Positions 1 to 7,226 of a stretch of 15,829 nucleotides of DNA are shown piece after piece. Below the pieces are notes generated by a model. That model made no database searches. It was not told the origin of the DNA and saw only the letters and a list, made by a program, of their open reading frames with translations. The stretch is from an uncultured Treponema sp. (GTDB lineage: Bacteria; Spirochaetota; Spirochaetia; Treponematales; Treponemataceae). How positions within the stretch are numbered: the stretch's first letter is position 1; each line of letters starts with the position of its first letter. The DNA lies in the NCBI GenBank assembly GCA_947165795.1, contig CAMVBP010000022.1, forward strand, positions 1 through 15,829, given 5' to 3'. The translations under genes and the position numbers were made by a program.

Positions 1-575
1 GTATCGAATTCAAACCAATTTTCTTTTTCGATTTTTTCGATATAATCCATATCTTTTTTACAATTTTGATCAAGATAGTCTTTCAAGATTAAATTGTCTT
101 TTAAAGGAGGAAGAAGCTGAGCATCAGCCGGACAATATTTTAATATTTCAGAAACAAAACTTTCTATCCAGGCTCCAAATTCCAATTCTTTATTATTATG
201 CCTGAGCAAAAGAACAGATCCTTCAGATTCATCTGTCTTTATATATAAATCATAAGTTTCATGTAAGCAGCCTTCCCAGAATCGTCCTGAAAGTCCGATT
301 TTTCCGTTTTCATAACTTGCACTCCACTCCCAGTCAAATTTTGTTTCTGGATTTCTTATAGCATTAACAACAAGAGGAATTTCTTTTTTTGCAAGAATAC
401 ATTTTTCTTCTTCCGGACTATAACCTTCATAATCTCGCTTACTTATAATTTCCAGTTTATCACCGTCAATTTCTTTTACAGAAAAATTACAATATTTATT
501 CAACTTTTCAAAAGTTTCGGCATGAGATTTTAATGATGTGTCTATAAGATATTTTTTATAATCCGAAAGTGTCAT
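1..575 (-). CDS. hypothetical protein, 3' end beyond window
   Basis: An uninterrupted frame reads leftward from an ATG at 575-573 for 191 codons and leaves the window without a stop, so only the N-terminal part is visible. I set the start from a good ribosome-binding site (AAAGGA, 581-586) about 5 bases upstream and a plausible promoter behind it. The protein begins MTLSDYKKYLID, has no signal peptide or membrane segment, and looks soluble and acidic (E/K/D-rich), with tryptophan-containing stretches in the middle (FDWEW, GRFWEG). I do not recognise the family. The two downstream-strand neighbours are an SH3-domain exported protein and an SseB-like protein, which does not settle a function. 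The gene is separated from the SH3-domain gene by about 125 bases containing a candidate terminator, so it is probably transcribed on its own. Confidence 0.75.
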   Translation of the reverse strand, partial: MTLSDYKKYLIDTSLKSHAETFEKLNKYCNFSVKEIDGDKLEIISKRDYEGYSPEEEKCILAKKEIPLVVNAIRNPETKFDWEWSASYENGKIGLSGRFWEGCLHETYDLYIKTDESEGSVLLLRHNNKELEFGAWIESFVSEILKYCPADAQLLPPLKDNLILKDYLDQNCKKDMDYIEKIEKENWFEFD

Positions 576-590
576 TTTTTTCCTTTATCT

Positions 591-618
591 TGAATATGAC
601 ATGCAGTCTACCTGTCAA
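591..618 (-). promoter_or_regulatory. candidate promoter of the left-edge gene
   Basis: Reading leftward, a perfect TTGACA (-35, 613-618) is followed after 16 bases by TATTCA (591-596), a weak -10. An alternative -10, CATATT at 593-598, gives a 14-base spacer. The promoter would give a short leader containing the AAAGGA ribosome-binding site of the gene that starts at 575. The -35 match is seen directly; use as a promoter is inferred. Confidence 0.45.
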
Positions 619-667
619 TAAATTGATTTTTTTCTGTATGGAGTCCAGCTCTTTATTTAATTGTTTC

Positions 668-702
668 AAAAAGATTTTCTACAGCCATTATCAGAATCTT
701 TA
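668..702 (-). terminator. weak candidate terminator after the SH3-domain gene
   Basis: On the minus strand AAAGATT (701-695), partly inside the stop codon of the SH3-domain gene, can pair with AATCTTT (676-670). The loop is about 18 bases and a run of five T follows (672-668). Stem and loop are poor for a strong intrinsic terminator, but the position directly at the gene end and the T run fit the role. Confidence 0.3.
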
Positions 703-1551
703 GTATACTTCTCCGCCAAGCTTTAATATTGACTGACGCAAAGTATTTTTATTCGCATCCTGAACTTTATCTCGTTCTGAAGCTGTTACTTTCTGAACAT
801 ATCCGCCAAAAACCCAGGCTTCTTTAGTTTCTAATCCCATAGGGTCAAAACCATAGGAAATAATTAAATACCATGGTGCAGTAATTCCATCTATAGTATC
901 TTCTTTTACAGTTCTGGCACGGATTCTTGCAACTGTTCCTGCTAATTCTATTGATCGGTTTCCTAGATAAAATCCAACGTCGGTTTCAACACCATATACA
1001 TTAACAAGATTTGCAGACAGAGAAGGCATTTCTCTTAAACGCAGATTTTCCAGAATAAGTATATATTCATCGTCTACACCTTCATTATAATACGGATAAC
1101 GGATACAAGCTTCGCCATTATAATCTATTCTTACATAAGCAGGAGCTTCCTTATAAGACCAGAACACAGAACCGTCTGAAGCATTTATCAGTGCACCTTT
1201 ATAATATAATCCGACTTTATCTAAATCTAATATATATTTGCTAGGAAACTCCATGTCATAATAACGGTTTGCATTTTCTACCCAGCGGCAAGGCTTTTCC
1301 GGGCTATCGCAGGTTTGAAAAACTACATAGCCGCCGGAAACTGTATATTTTCCTTTTCCTTCCCTTCTTCCGCCAATTATATCAACTGCAAATTCATAAA
1401 CGCCATTTGAATAAAATTTAAAATCAGAAAAGCCATTTTCTACAAGATAGGCTTTTATTTCTTCATCCGTTTTTGGATTCTGTGATTTTTGCGCAGACAA
1501 GCAACAATAAACAAAACAAAAAAATAAAATAACAAAACTAAACTTTTTCAT
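700..1551 (-). CDS. exported protein with C-terminal bacterial SH3 domain
   Basis: The protein has 283 residues from the chosen ATG at 1551. An in-frame ATG at 1575 would add eight residues (MMIINRSY) but has no ribosome-binding site, whereas AGGAG lies at 1556-1560 just before 1551, and MKKFSF starts a normal signal peptide. A hydrophobic segment (residues 4-18) is followed by LSAQ, a likely signal-peptidase I site. The two cysteines before it do not form a good lipobox. Residues about 168-254 show the bacterial SH3 pattern: LRLREMPSLSANLV near the start, WYLI in the middle and AWVFGGYV at the end. Such domains usually bind peptidoglycan or cell-wall peptides, so an envelope role outside the inner membrane is inferred. 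The N-terminal 140 residues are unrecognised. It follows the SseB-like gene with a 61-base gap and may be co-transcribed with it. Confidence 0.85.
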   Translation of the reverse strand: MKKFSFVILFFCFVYCCLSAQKSQNPKTDEEIKAYLVENGFSDFKFYSNGVYEFAVDIIGGRREGKGKYTVSGGYVVFQTCDSPEKPCRWVENANRYYDMEFPSKYILDLDKVGLYYKGALINASDGSVFWSYKEAPAYVRIDYNGEACIRYPYYNEGVDDEYILILENLRLREMPSLSANLVNVYGVETDVGFYLGNRSIELAGTVARIRARTVKEDTIDGITAPWYLIISYGFDPMGLETKEAWVFGGYVQKVTASERDKVQDANKNTLRQSILKLGGEVY

Positions 1552-1612
1552 ATAACTCCTGTTAATAATCATCATTAAAATAATAGTTCAGAGAACGCAA
1601 AAAGCTGCAAAT

Positions 1613-2539
1613 TTATTTTTTTAATTCAGTTTCATAAATGTTTACTAACTGAGAAAGCATTTTTAAGCTTACCCCAAAACAAACAGAGCCCGGATTTACT
1701 ACCAGCGGGAATTTTGCAATTTCCTTTAATTCCTTTGAATTGAAAGTTTTTAAATCGTAATCCTCTTTTTTGTAAGTTTTAGAAAATTCCTTCATATCTG
1801 TAAAAACAGGAATATGACTTTCTTCTGCACTTTTTTCATTTTTTGTAAACAATTCATATTCCTGACTATCTTTTTTATATGGAACAATCAGGTTTGCTTT
1901 ATTGAAGGCAATAATCATATTATTTTCTTTCTGGCGCGATACTAAGACTTTCTCAGGATACATTGCACGCCAGTAAATTTCTTCATCCAGTTTTAATAGT
2001 GTATTAAAATATTTTGCATTATAAAAATTTTCTTTATCTTCCTGAACACCAAATTTTTCTATTTCCAGGCGAATATAATTTGCGCCATTATCTATTATAA
2101 AAGATTTAGCTCCAAAACAGTTATAACAATCCGAAAGAAAATTAACAATTTCATCAGTTTCTACAGATTTAATTTCCCAGTTTCTTAAGTGCTGAAGAAA
2201 ATAATCCTGTGCATATTCAGCAATTTCCTTCTGACTAAAACAATAAAGATCATCATCATCAGAAAGATACGGACAGTTAGTAATTTTATCAACAAAATAA
2301 TAAAACTTTTCAAGCCTGCTGACTTTTTCTACAAGATATTTCTGACAGAATTCAAATTGATTAATAAAGCTTTGTTCGACAGAAACATTGTTTTTAATTT
2401 CAACTGCTTTTTGAATTACAGCAATAATTTCCTGTACACTGATTTTTTCAAGATCTTTTTCAACAGATTTTTCCATCATTTTTGTGGAAATTTTCTCAGC
2501 GGTTTTCTTATTTTTTTCAATAATTTTTTCAATTGTCAT
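1613..2539 (-). CDS. protein with C-terminal SseB-like domain
   Basis: The protein has 308 residues from the ATG at 2539. The frame is also open to a TTG at 2551, but GGA at 2547-2549 is spaced 7 bases from the ATG and suits it better. There is no signal peptide, so it should be cytoplasmic. Residues 1-50 are a lysine/glutamate-rich helix, probably coiled. Residues about 50-205 are unrecognised and rich in aromatic and acidic residues. Residues about 210-300 resemble the SseB N-terminal domain: a hydrophobic strand and LIVPYKK, then IPVFTDMKEFSKTY, then PLVVNPGSVCFGVSLKMLSQL. In other bacteria this domain was named from a type III secretion factor, but it is widespread in proteins of unknown role, so no secretion function is claimed. 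The domain match is by eye and moderate. Confidence 0.75.
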   Translation of the reverse strand: MTIEKIIEKNKKTAEKISTKMMEKSVEKDLEKISVQEIIAVIQKAVEIKNNVSVEQSFINQFEFCQKYLVEKVSRLEKFYYFVDKITNCPYLSDDDDLYCFSQKEIAEYAQDYFLQHLRNWEIKSVETDEIVNFLSDCYNCFGAKSFIIDNGANYIRLEIEKFGVQEDKENFYNAKYFNTLLKLDEEIYWRAMYPEKVLVSRQKENNMIIAFNKANLIVPYKKDSQEYELFTKNEKSAEESHIPVFTDMKEFSKTYKKEDYDLKTFNSKELKEIAKFPLVVNPGSVCFGVSLKMLSQLVNIYETELKK

Positions 2540-2579
2540 TTTTACATCCAACTTATTTTTTAATATTTTTGATTTTTTA

Positions 2580-2608
2580 ATTATACATTACAAATCATGA
2601 ATCGTAAA
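2580..2608 (-). promoter_or_regulatory. candidate promoter of the SseB-like gene
   Basis: On the minus strand a perfect TATAAT (2580-2585) is preceded by a 17-base spacer and TTTACG (2603-2608; four of six match TTGACA). Transcription would start near 2573, leaving a leader of about 34 bases before the ATG at 2539. Confidence 0.55.
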
Positions 2609-2683
2609 TAGAAGCAGCGGAAAGATAAATGCATTCCACAAGAATTACGGCAGCACACTTCAGCATTCAGTTGCCCGGCCCAA

Positions 2684-2712
2684 ATGACAAAAAACTTATA
2701 AAATGGTAAAAT
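2684..2712 (+). promoter_or_regulatory. candidate extended -10 promoter giving a leaderless mRNA
   Basis: ATGACA (2684-2689, five of six match the -35 consensus) is followed by a 17-base spacer and TAAAAT (2707-2712). TG sits one base before the -10 (2704-2705), as in extended -10 promoters. The predicted first transcribed base, seven bases after the -10, is 2719, which is the A of the ATG. No Shine-Dalgarno sequence lies before that ATG. An alternative TATAAA at 2697-2702 has a worse-placed -35. Confidence 0.5.
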
Positions 2713-2718
2713 CTCTAT

Positions 2719-3468
2719 ATGCCTCAAAAAAGAACAACACGAAAAACAACAGGAAAATCAACACGAAAAACAGGTTCAAAACGAACAGCTGCACGCCGCA
2801 CAACAAAGAAGCCTAAGGCTTATATTCCCGCCTACAAGGCAATTATATTCTGTATTGTTATTATTACTATCTGTATGGGGCTTCTTCTTTTTACTAATAT
2901 AAAAGGACCGGGCTCAAAAATTGCACAGTCAATGACAGAAAGATTTCAGGAAGATAACACAGATAAAAAGCCGGAAAACGAAGTAAAAAAAGAAGAAACT
3001 AAAAAGACTGAAGAAAAAACTGAATCAAAGAAAACAGAAAATACAGGAAAAAAATCTGATTCAAAAAAAACAGAAACTCCAAAGACCGATACTTCAGTAA
3101 AAGAGCCTGAAAAAAAGACAGAAAAAGAAACTCCGAAAAAAACTGAAGCTCAAAAACCGGCAGAACCTCAAATAAAAAAAGAAGAAAAAGCGGACACTTC
3201 CACAGTTACAGATAAAAAAACAGAAACGGTAAAAAGCAAATACAATTTTCCGGCCGCAAAAAACAATGCTCAGTTAATCTTTGTTTTTGATGACGGAGGA
3301 CAAAATCTTTCTCATCTTGCTCCTTTTCTGAATCTGCCATTTCCTATAACAGTTGCCGTTCTCCCAAAAATTGCACACTCAAAGGAAACTGCTTCTCAGG
3401 TACGCGCTTCCGGTAACGAAGTAATTCAAGCGTTAATCCGGGCCCGGGCGCAATTAAGCCCGAAATGA
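2719..3468 (+). pseudogene. YibQ-like divergent polysaccharide deacetylase, N-terminal part, frameshifted
   Basis: This is the first part of a broken gene, 249 residues before a TGA. Residues 1-33 are Lys/Arg/Thr-rich and cytoplasmic. About 37-60 form one membrane anchor (IIFCIVIITICMGLLLF), and 65-172 are a K/E/T-rich periplasmic linker. From about 178 the divergent polysaccharide deacetylase domain (YibQ/DUF610) begins: LIFVFDDGGQN with the DDxG metal-site motif, then ITVAVLP and RASGNEVI. The family next has LHxPM. Here the frame instead runs into IQALIRARAQLSPK and stops, while the adjacent frame reads NPGPGAIKPEM and continues the domain. A net loss of 3n+1 bases near 3430-3435 explains this, probably including the LHxPM codons. 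It lies beside a 10-base palindrome. Either this is a real inactivation or an assembly error at a hairpin. Confidence 0.75.
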
Positions 3469-3911
3469 CCGGGGAAGAAATAAAATCAATTCTCTTCAAT
3501 AATATAACAGAAGTCGGACCAATTACAGGAATGAATAATCACGAAGGTTCTGCCATAACTGCCGATGCAGAAAAAATGGCAGTAATTATGCAGTTCTGTT
3601 CGCAGGAAGGAATTTATTTTCTGGACAGCCGAACAAATGTAGAAACAAAGGTTCCGTATGTTGCAAGTGAACTTGGTTATTCTTATTATGAACGAAACAT
3701 TTTTCTTGATAATGAAAAGACTGCGGCCAACGCACTTGCCGAGCTAAAAAAAGGTCTTGACCTTGCAAATAAAAATGGAAGCGTTATAATGATAGGCCAT
3801 ATCTGGAGCGCAGATTTTCTGCCGGAATTTTTGCAGGACGTTTATCCGGAGCTTAAAGCTCAAGGCTATACATTCAGTACGGTAAGCAAAAGCCGCGCCA
3901 AGAAAAATTAA
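3465..3911 (+). pseudogene. YibQ-like divergent polysaccharide deacetylase, C-terminal part
   Basis: This is the rest of the same deacetylase domain in another frame, 148 residues if read from the ATG at 3465. The homologous reading is open further upstream to about 3435 (NPGPGAIKPE), so 3465 is not the ancestral start. Family motifs follow in order: MNNHEGSA (metal-binding NHxGS), FLDSRT, YYERNIFLDN and VIMIGHIWS, the usual conserved order of the family. The fragment starts with ATGA overlapping the stop of the first part, so translational coupling could make both halves, but the LHxPM motif is absent from both. No clear ribosome-binding site other than CCGGGG nearby. Nine bases separate it from tsaD, so the two are one transcript. 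If active, the whole protein would act in the periplasm on glycan. Loss of function is inferred. Confidence 0.75.
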
Positions 3912-3920
3912 GGAAAAGCA

Positions 3921-4955
3921 ATGAAGGTATTAGGAATAGAAAGCAGCTGCGACGAAACAGCATGCGCAATTGTAGAAGATGGAAAAACAATTTTAAGCAA
4001 TGTAGTTGCAACTCAAATTCCTTTTCATCAGATTTATAAGGGAGTTGTTCCCGAAATTGCAAGCAGAAAACATGCTGAATGGATTTTACCGGTTGTAAAG
4101 CAGGCCCTCTCCGAAGCAAACATTTCTCTTGATGAAGTAGACGCGATAGCCGCAACTAACAGACCTGGTCTTATGGGCTCTCTGCTTGTAGGTTTTACTT
4201 TTGGAAAAACTCTGGCCTGGGCAACAAATAAACCATTCATCGCAGTTAATCATATGCTTGGTCACCTTTATGCGGCTCAGCTCCAAACGCCCGTTGCTTA
4301 CCCGTTTTTGGGGCTGCTTGTCAGCGGCGGACATTCAATTATCTGCAAGGTTAATAATTTTGACGATCTGGAAATTTTAGGAACCACAGTTGATGATTCT
4401 GTCGGCGAAGCCTTTGATAAGGTTGCAAAGTTTTACGGACTTGGTTATCCGGGAGGAGTTATTATTGATAACCTTGCAAAAAAAGGCGATCCTGCTTCTG
4501 CAAAATTCCCGGTTCCAAAATTAGACGAAGAACAGCACCGCTACGATGTTTCTTTTTCGGGGTTAAAAACTGCAGTTATTCATCAGTGCGATTTATTCTG
4601 GCAGCCGAATTATGAACATTCTACAGAAAACATGTGTGCAGCTTTTCAGGAAACTGCAATTAAAACTCTTGTTGGAAAACTTTTGCGTGCAGCCGATGAT
4701 ACAGGTCTAAAAACAGTAGTCTGCGGAGGAGGAGTTGCAGCAAATTCAAGATTGCGGGAAATGCTTTCTGAACGAAAAGACTTAAACTGTATATTCCCGC
4801 CGCTCAAGCTTTGCGGAGACAACGGCGCAATGATTGCCGGTGTTGCCTACCACTTTTTACAGCGCGGCGACAGAAGCGACTGGAATACAGTAACCTGCGC
4901 AAGAATTCCTCAATTTAAAAGAGGCTTGGATCAGGTTCGTCACGATAAAAAATAA
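3921..4955 (+). CDS. tsaD: tRNA N6-adenosine threonylcarbamoyltransferase
   Basis: TsaD (Gcp/Kae1/Qri7 family, ASKHA fold) transfers the threonylcarbamoyl group from TC-AMP to A37 of tRNAs reading ANN codons, together with TsaB and TsaE in the cytoplasm. The 344-residue length is normal. Visible landmarks are the N-terminal GIESSCDETACAIV phosphate loop (5-18), RPGLMGSLLVG (81-91), the iron-ligand pair in NHMLGHLYA (His111, His115), GGGVAANSRLRE in the C-terminal half, and CGDNGAMIA, which carries the metal-ligand Asp. All are intact. The start is set by AAGGA at 3911-3915, six bases before the ATG. It follows the broken deacetylase by nine bases, so it depends at least partly on that transcript. 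TsaB, TsaC and TsaE are not in the window. The assignment is firm. Confidence 0.98.
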   Translation: MKVLGIESSCDETACAIVEDGKTILSNVVATQIPFHQIYKGVVPEIASRKHAEWILPVVKQALSEANISLDEVDAIAATNRPGLMGSLLVGFTFGKTLAWATNKPFIAVNHMLGHLYAAQLQTPVAYPFLGLLVSGGHSIICKVNNFDDLEILGTTVDDSVGEAFDKVAKFYGLGYPGGVIIDNLAKKGDPASAKFPVPKLDEEQHRYDVSFSGLKTAVIHQCDLFWQPNYEHSTENMCAAFQETAIKTLVGKLLRAADDTGLKTVVCGGGVAANSRLREMLSERKDLNCIFPPLKLCGDNGAMIAGVAYHFLQRGDRSDWNTVTCARIPQFKRGLDQVRHDKK

Positions 4956-4978
4956 ACAGCACGCTTTTCAATTAATTG

Positions 4979-4984
4979 TATAAT
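4979..4984 (+). promoter_or_regulatory. candidate -10 element before the ABC ATPase gene
   Basis: A perfect TATAAT lies 22 bases before the ATG at 5007, in the only gap (51 bases) between tsaD and the transporter genes. No good -35 is present at 16-18 bases. Transcription would start near 4991, just before the AAGGAAA ribosome-binding site. Read-through from tsaD is equally possible. Confidence 0.35.
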
Positions 4985-5006
4985 TTATACGGGAAAGGAA
5001 ATTAAA

Positions 5007-5687
5007 ATGATTCAGATAAGTGCAGAAAATTTAACTCTCGGTTACGATTCAAAAATTATCTTACAGAATCTGAATTTTTATATTGAAGAAGGCGACTATC
5101 TTTGCATTATTGGAGAAAACGGTTCCGGAAAAACCACGCTGATGAAAACCCTTTTAGGACTTTTAAAACCAATTGATGGAAAAATAAAATTTCTTAACGG
5201 TATTGAAAAAAATCAGATAGGCTATCTTCCGCAGCAGACAGATGTTCAAAAAGATTTTCCGGCAAGCGTAAGGGAAATTGTAATTTCCGGCTTTCAGTCA
5301 AAAATGAATGGACGACCTTTTTATACAAAAAAAGAAAAAGCCGAAGCATTAAAAAATATGCAGCTTCTTGGAATTGAAGCATTAGCACGAAGAAGCTATA
5401 AAGAATTGTCCGGCGGTCAGCAGCAGCGAGTTTTACTTGCAAGAGCGCTTTGTGCAACAAATAAAATGATTCTTCTGGATGAACCAGTTACAGGGCTCGA
5501 CCCTGCCGCTACGAACGAAATGTACACTCTGATTAAGGAATTAAACAATCAGGGAATTACTATAATCATGATTACGCATGATACAAACTGTGCCTTAAAA
5601 TACGCAAATAAAATTCTTGAAATCGGCAGCAAATTATTTTTTGGAGAAAAGAAAGATTATGATAGACACCTTAATTCAATACTTTGA
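5007..5687 (+). CDS. ABC transporter ATPase, zinc/manganese (ZnuC-like) family
   Basis: This is the cytoplasmic ATPase subunit of an ABC importer, 226 residues. All nucleotide-binding motifs are intact: Walker A GENGSGKT (36-43), Q-loop glutamine in LPQQ (about 76), signature LSGGQQQ (134-140), Walker B MILLDEP with catalytic Glu (154-160), D-loop and switch His191 (MITHD). Size and the pairing with an ABC-3 family permease place it with the ZnuC/MntB metal-importer ATPases. Which metal is carried (Zn, Mn or Fe) cannot be read from the ATPase. The ribosome-binding site AAGGAAA precedes the ATG at good spacing. Its last 29 bases overlap the permease start, which points to coupled translation. 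No substrate-binding protein gene adjoins. Confidence 0.93.
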   Translation: MIQISAENLTLGYDSKIILQNLNFYIEEGDYLCIIGENGSGKTTLMKTLLGLLKPIDGKIKFLNGIEKNQIGYLPQQTDVQKDFPASVREIVISGFQSKMNGRPFYTKKEKAEALKNMQLLGIEALARRSYKELSGGQQQRVLLARALCATNKMILLDEPVTGLDPAATNEMYTLIKELNNQGITIIMITHDTNCALKYANKILEIGSKLFFGEKKDYDRHLNSIL

Positions 5688-6552
5688 TTATGAAATGGTC
5701 AGATACGCCTTCATTACAGGTATCTTAATTTCTCTCTGCTCTTCCCTGCTTGGAGTAACCTTAGTCCTTAAACGCTTTTCTTTTATAAGTGACGGACTTT
5801 CGCATGTTGCATTTGGCGGAATATGTATTGCTTCGGTTTTAAAAGCAAGCGTAAAACCAATTGCAATTAAATTTTCAGAAAGCTTTACGCTCAAAATTGA
5901 TTTTTCTACGAATATGCCGCTCGTACTTGCCGTTACAATTGTTGCTGCCATAATACTTTTAAAAAGCGGAAATTCAAATTCAAAAAAAATAAAAGGCGAT
6001 GCCGCAATAGCTATGATTTCTGTTTCTTCGCTTGCAATCGGTTATCTTTTAATGAACAAATTCAATACTTCATCAAACCTTACGGGCGATGTCTGCAGCA
6101 CTCTTTTTGGTTCAACTTCAATTTTAACGCTTACAAAAAAAGATGTCTGGTTATGCACAATTCTTTCCTTATTAATGATTGTTCTGTTTGTAATATTTTA
6201 TAATAAAATATTTGCAGTTACATTTGATGAAGCCTTTGCAACTGCCGTAGGAACTAAAGCTCAGGTTTATAATCTGTTTATTGCAATAATCATTGCAATT
6301 ATAGTTGTACTTGCTATGAACCTTGTAGGTTCTCTTTTAATTTCGGCACTTGTAATTTTTCCTGCCCTTTGTTCCATGAAGCTTTTTAAGAGTTTTAAAT
6401 CGGTAACAATTTCTTCGGCAATTATTTCGGTGCTGTGTTCTGTTACAGGATTAATCATTTCCATATTGCAAGGAACTCCTGTTGGAAGTACAATCGTAGC
6501 AACTGATTTAACAGCATTTATTATCTGTACAATAATTGGAAAATTTTTATGA
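5659..6552 (+). CDS. ABC-3 family metal transporter permease (ZnuB-like)
   Basis: This is the integral membrane subunit partnering the ATPase just upstream, 297 residues from the ATG at 5659. The frame is open further (ATG 5617), but that start lies deep in the ATPase gene and would add a polar, unconserved stretch. Family proteins begin close to MIDTLIQYFDYEM, and GAAAG lies just before 5659. There are about eight hydrophobic segments. Typical ABC-3 features are the loop SDGLSHVAFGGI, which contacts the ATPase, LFGSTSILTLTKKDVW, and VGSLLISALVIFPALCSMKL. Imports of Zn2+, Mn2+ or Fe2+ use such permeases with a periplasmic or lipid-anchored receptor. That receptor is absent here. The gene overlaps the ATPase by 29 bases and the following lipoprotein by 4 (ATGA), so the three form one operon. 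Confidence 0.93.
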   Translation: MIDTLIQYFDYEMVRYAFITGILISLCSSLLGVTLVLKRFSFISDGLSHVAFGGICIASVLKASVKPIAIKFSESFTLKIDFSTNMPLVLAVTIVAAIILLKSGNSNSKKIKGDAAIAMISVSSLAIGYLLMNKFNTSSNLTGDVCSTLFGSTSILTLTKKDVWLCTILSLLMIVLFVIFYNKIFAVTFDEAFATAVGTKAQVYNLFIAIIIAIIVVLAMNLVGSLLISALVIFPALCSMKLFKSFKSVTISSAIISVLCSVTGLIISILQGTPVGSTIVATDLTAFIICTIIGKFL

Positions 6553-7226
6553 AAAAAAAATTATTAATTATTTTTTTATCAACTTTTATTCTTCTGATTT
6601 TTTCATGCAGTAAAAGTTCTGCTTCAAAAAGCATTAGCGCTCAGACAGAAGATATTTACGCGCTGACAGAAAATAATAATACTTCAGCAAAAATCATAAA
6701 CGCTTCAGCAGAAATCATAAACGCTTCGGCAGAAAACATTACATCACGGGCAGAAAACATGAACGCTTCAGTTGCAGACATTAATACTCCAACAACAAAT
6801 ATTAATGCACCGCTCGCAAACATTAACGCTCCAGGAACAAATATTTATGCATCAAACTCAGGCAATACTGCATCAAAAAAAATTGATATTGATTTAACCA
6901 AAGCTTCCAAAACAATTATTTATGCAACTGTATTTAATATGGTTGTAGAGCCGGATGATTTTATTGGAAAAACAGTTCGCGTATCCGGCAACTTCCGTGT
7001 ATTTGAAGATGATTATTCAGATGACAGGTATTATGCAATAATTATTCCAGATGCAACGGCTTGCTGCGAAACTGGAATTGAGTTTATCTGGGAAGGCGAA
7101 CATAATTATCCGGAAGATTATCCTGCAGTTGAACAGAAAATAACCATTACCGGAAAATATAATGTTATGGAATTTGAAGACGGAGTTTCTTATTTTTATC
7201 TGGATGTTTCAGATATTGAATTTTAA
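6549..7226 (+). CDS. lipoprotein with heptad repeats and possible OB-like domain
   Basis: The protein has 225 residues and its ATG overlaps the permease stop by 4 bases. Residues 1-19 are a signal peptide ending LLIFSC, a relaxed lipobox as in spirochaetes, with Cys20 the likely lipid anchor. Residues about 26-102 are a low-complexity run of some eleven seven-residue units of the form xxxINAS/P (SAEIINA, AENMNAS, LANINAP), probably an extended spacer. Residues about 123-225 form a compact region: VVEPDDFIGKTVRVSGNFRVF, a YYAIIIPDATACC strand with two adjacent cysteines, KITITGKY and VSYFYLDVSDIEF. This alternation of strands suggests an OB-like fold. I do not recognise the family. Its place where a metal receptor gene would usually sit suggests a link to the transporter, but there is no histidine-rich or receptor-like region, so it is not a ZnuA. 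Confidence 0.85.
   Translation: MKKKLLIIFLSTFILLIFSCSKSSASKSISAQTEDIYALTENNNTSAKIINASAEIINASAENITSRAENMNASVADINTPTTNINAPLANINAPGTNIYASNSGNTASKKIDIDLTKASKTIIYATVFNMVVEPDDFIGKTVRVSGNFRVFEDDYSDDRYYAIIIPDATACCETGIEFIWEGEHNYPEDYPAVEQKITITGKYNVMEFEDGVSYFYLDVSDIEF
6624..6854 (+). repeat. in-frame 21-base tandem repeats in lipoprotein gene
   Basis: Eleven degenerate 21-base units encode heptads with Ile at position 4, Ala (sometimes Ser/Thr) at 6 and Ser/Pro at 7. The closest pair shares ATCATAAACGCTTC at 6693-6706 and 6714-6727, almost identical over a full unit. The outer units have diverged, so the array is old but its centre looks recently duplicated. Confidence 0.7.

Noticed and set aside
2189..2563. 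Open frame of 124 codons on the plus strand opposite the SseB-like gene
   Set aside because: It is Phe/Ile/Asn-rich as expected from the complement of Lys/Glu-rich coding DNA, has no ribosome-binding site, and lies fully antisense to a better gene.
5617..5658. Upstream start for the ABC permease
   Set aside because: It would add a polar 14-residue extension inside the ATPase gene with no family support; the ATG at 5659 fits the family and the coupling.
6624..6854. Possible CRISPR-like or intergenic repeat array
   Set aside because: The 21-base units have no spacers, stay in frame and encode a protein spacer; the same holds for the 12-base units at 15076-15147.
6549..7226. Lipoprotein as the ZnuA-type metal receptor
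   Set aside because: At 225 residues with a repeat stalk and a roughly 100-residue domain it is too small, and it lacks the histidine ligands and two-lobed pattern of cluster A-I receptors.
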